Below, in pieces: positions 61,971 through 64,000 of a DNA stretch of 64,000 bases (positions within the stretch are counted from its first letter, which is position 1; each line of letters starts with the position of its first letter). This DNA is from an actinobacterium SCGC AAA278-O22 (GTDB lineage: Bacteria; Actinomycetota; Actinomycetes; Nanopelagicales; Nanopelagicaceae), in the NCBI GenBank assembly GCA_000372185.1, contig AQUA01000006.1, forward strand, positions 1 through 64,000. The letters are read 5' to 3'. The notes under the pieces were generated by a model. The model saw nothing but the letters and a program-made list of their open reading frames with translations, searched no databases and was not told the origin of the DNA. A program made the position numbers and the translations under genes.

Positions 61971-62878
61971 TTGAGATCCTCTTTAAAGTTAATGCGAAGA
62001 TACGTAATGATTGGGACGATACAGAGAACGAGCAAGATCACTGCATAGGCAGCGCCCTTCATTGAAATACCTTGTCCAGCAAAGTTCTGGAATACCAAGA
62101 GGTTGAGCAATGGGAAGATGGTTGGACTTCCGTAGATGATGTACACCAAGTCAAAGGCGCGCAGCGACTCGATCAAAGTGATAACAACGATGATGATGTT
62201 CACTGGCTGCATGGTTGGAAAGATAATTTTGCGGAAAATCTGCCATTCGGTTGCGCCGTCAATCGCTGCAGCTTCTTTCAAAGCTGGGTCAACAGATTTA
62301 AGTCCAGATAAATAGAGAAGCATGATGTAACCAATATGGCGCCACGAAGCCACACCCAGGATTACCCATGTGTTGATTTTTGGGTTACCCCAAATGGAGA
62401 TTGCATTTCCGATATCCAGACCCATCAACCCTTGGACAAAACCACCTGGTTGCAACATGAAGTTCCAGATGATTCCGATAACCGCAAGAGAGAGAACTAC
62501 CGGTAAATAGTAAATAGATTCGTAGAAAGCGTGGCCTTTGATGCCACGATCAATTTGGTAGGCAAGCAAGATGCCAAGTGGGGTTGCAATCAAGACGAAG
62601 AATGCGAGCCAGGTACCGTTGTTCTTGAGGGCCTGATAGAAGAGTGGGTTATTAACAAAGATATTTTTATAGTTCTGGATTCCTGCCCACTGAATATCCT
62701 TTAAACGAACGCCGTTCCAATATGTGAAAGATAAAATAATTGTGACGACTGCTGGAACCCAGAGAAGAATGATTTGTAGAAGTGTTGGGATTCCAACGAA
62801 GGCGGTGAGTGTAAAACGATCTGTATTGGAAAGAGAGCGGCGGCTACGATTTTTCTTAACCGTAGCCGCCGTCTTCAT
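61967..62878 (-). CDS. CUT1-type sugar ABC transporter permease (MalF-like)
   Basis: 303 residues. A basic N-terminus (KKNRSRRSLSN) then six helices; EAA loop LKEAAAIDGATEWQIFRKII followed by FPTMQP. Forms the channel with the MalG-like protein. 50 nt after the binding protein, with an AT-rich hairpin in the gap. Confidence 0.92.
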   Translation of the reverse strand: MKTAATVKKNRSRRSLSNTDRFTLTAFVGIPTLLQIILLWVPAVVTIILSFTYWNGVRLKDIQWAGIQNYKNIFVNNPLFYQALKNNGTWLAFFVLIATPLGILLAYQIDRGIKGHAFYESIYYLPVVLSLAVIGIIWNFMLQPGGFVQGLMGLDIGNAISIWGNPKINTWVILGVASWRHIGYIMLLYLSGLKSVDPALKEAAAIDGATEWQIFRKIIFPTMQPVNIIIVVITLIESLRAFDLVYIIYGSPTIFPLLNLLVFQNFAGQGISMKGAAYAVILLVLCIVPIITYLRINFKEDLK

Positions 62879-62900
62879 ACCTTTAACTTACTAGCACTTG

Positions 62901-62934
62901 AACTAATTAACAACTAAATGATTAGTAATTAGTT
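62901..62934 (-). other. AT-rich hairpin at the binding-protein stop
   Basis: AACTAATT (62901-62908) pairs with AATTAGTT (62927-62934), with inner ACTAA-ATGA-TTAGT (62913-62926). It includes the stop codon of the binding protein. Such structures often protect the 5' transcript and raise binding protein over permease. Confidence 0.5.
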
Positions 62935-64000
62935 CTTAGGAAGTGCATCCCATTGTGCTTGTACGTTTTCGAGGATCTTGTTGATATCAGATGGCTTCTG
63001 CAAGAAGCTCTGGATAGCTGGACCAACAACTGGACCAGCAAAGTCTCCACGAGCATCACGATCTAGGAAGAACATGATGTTTGAAGCTGATGCAAGAACA
63101 GCAAGCTTCTGCTTGTTGAATGCATCGTATGAAGAAGTATCAAATGACTTCGATACGTAGATATTTGTATCTCCAGCCTTTACTGCTTCTGTAATACCTT
63201 CAGGTGAGGCCCAGAACTCTGCAAGAGCCTTACCGCCAGAAACGTTCTTACCGTTTGCAGCAACTGAAATACCATCAAGTGGCGCATCAATTGTGTCTCG
63301 ACCGAACTTAGGGTTGATCTGTGGGAATGGAACGACCCATAGATCGTCGTAATCTGCCTGTGACTTCGCCTTGAAGTCGTTAGCAAACCATGAACCCATC
63401 ATCATTGCGCCAGTCTTCTTCTGGAGAAGAAGGTCGCGCATACCATCCCAAGAAATATCCATGAAGTTTGTATTCATGAATGGGATGAGCTGTGCGAAGT
63501 ACTTAAATGTTTCCTTTGTACGTGCATCTGTCCACTTTGCACGACCGTTAAGAAGGTCGATGTGGTACTTGTAGCCGTTGACACGTGCGTTAAGGATGTC
63601 GAATGTACCCATTGCTTCCCAGCCGCCCTTTGCGCCGAGTGAGTATCCAACAAGACCCTTCTTCTGTGTAAGTGTCATCAACTTAACGAAGTCATCCCAG
63701 TTGTTGATGCTCTCTGGGTTCATTCCAAGATCCTTCACCATTGACTTGCGGTAGTGCAGCGCCCATGGGTAGTAGGTTGTTGGAAGGATGTAAGGCTTCT
63801 TTGTTACTGGGCTAGTTGAACCCTTAATCGCTGCAGTTGGAAGTGTTGACTTGAGGTGCCCGATTTCGCGTGTGAGATCTGCAAGAAGACCCAACTCACC
63901 GAAGTGATTTGAACGGTATCCAGCCATCCATCCAAATGCGTCATCAGGTGATCCCTGAAGAATTTGTGCAAAGTTATTCTGGAAGTCATCAGAGTTAACT
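62929..64000 (-). CDS. Sugar ABC transporter substrate-binding protein (N-terminus beyond window)
   Basis: The frame is open from the stop at 62929 to the window end, about 356 residues. The visible part fits family 1 (CUT1) extracellular binding proteins: PYILPTTYYPWALHYRKSM, INNWDDFVKLM, GAMMMGSWFANDF, PLDGISVAANGKN and ALAEFWASPEG. The signal peptide and lipobox lie outside. An internal Met at 63927 is not the start because clear family sequence (DDAFGWMAGYRS) continues upstream. Feeds the two permeases; ligand unknown. Confidence 0.9.
   Translation of the reverse strand, partial: VNSDDFQNNFAQILQGSPDDAFGWMAGYRSNHFGELGLLADLTREIGHLKSTLPTAAIKGSTSPVTKKPYILPTTYYPWALHYRKSMVKDLGMNPESINNWDDFVKLMTLTQKKGLVGYSLGAKGGWEAMGTFDILNARVNGYKYHIDLLNGRAKWTDARTKETFKYFAQLIPFMNTNFMDISWDGMRDLLLQKKTGAMMMGSWFANDFKAKSQADYDDLWVVPFPQINPKFGRDTIDAPLDGISVAANGKNVSGGKALAEFWASPEGITEAVKAGDTNIYVSKSFDTSSYDAFNKQKLAVLASASNIMFFLDRDARGDFAGPVVGPAIQSFLQKPSDINKILENVQAQWDALPKN

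Overview
The window looks like a housekeeping section of an actinobacterial chromosome. The signs are a WhiB-family regulator, a groES-groEL operon whose GroEL ends in a His-rich tail, an uninterrupted str-S10-spc-alpha ribosomal supercluster, and the order tRNA-Thr/tRNA-Met/rpmG/hadA-like/hadB-like/.../murB/aspC/tRNA-Trp/secE/nusG/rplKAJL/rpoBC. Base composition is moderate, clearly below that of Streptomyces or Mycobacterium. Genes are short and tightly packed, with many 1-nt and 4-nt stop/start overlaps. That fits a streamlined freshwater lineage such as acI/Nanopelagicales (Planktophila-like). The placement is inferred from gene content and style, not from a database match. Almost everything is on the minus strand; whiB, aspC and a small CoA-binding protein are the plus-strand genes.

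Layout. 0-3.3 kb: a GuaB3-type IMPDH-related protein (cut by the window edge), a GuaB that lacks its CBS module, and a MerR/B12-binding regulator of CarH/LitR type divergent from a WhiB3-like gene. 3.3-7.9 kb: groEL, groES with a CIRCE operator, and the t6A cluster tsaD-rimI-tsaB-tsaE. 8-14.3 kb: a branched-chain-type ABC transporter (livG-F-H-M and a binding protein) ending in a secreted alpha/beta hydrolase. This block separates tsaE from alr-acpS. 15.8-19.6 kb: PAP2 phosphatase, glmS and glmM (cell-envelope precursors).

19.7-38.7 kb: rpsI-rplM, truA, then rplQ-rpoA-rpsD-rpsK-rpsM-rpmJ-infA-map-adk-secY and the full spc and S10 operons up to rpsJ and tuf. 38.7-53.8 kb: fusA, rpsG, rpsL, a flavin/F420 split-barrel protein, rpoC, rpoB, rplL, rplJ, rplA, rplK, nusG, secE and tRNA-Trp. 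Several non-coding spacers here fold into hairpins: a terminator-like attenuator before rplJ, a perfect 24-nt palindrome after rpsN, and leader hairpins before rpsM and rpsL. They probably set the relative output of ribosomal and RNA polymerase genes.

53.9-64 kb: aspC convergent with murB, a fusion of a CysRS-tail-like segment to a glycosyltransferase-like domain, two MaoC-type dehydratase subunits, rpmG, two tRNAs, a quinone oxidoreductase coupled to a 38-residue Cys-rich protein, a FUSC-like membrane protein, a CoA-binding protein, and a CUT1-type sugar transporter whose binding protein runs off the window.

No insertion sequence, prophage, CRISPR array or classic defence/biosynthetic cluster was seen. 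The best leads are the CarH-like regulator facing whiB, the CysRS-tail/glycosyltransferase fusion, the Cys-rich microprotein, the CBS-less GuaB, the liv-hydrolase block between alr and tsaE, and the attenuator-like RNA structures.
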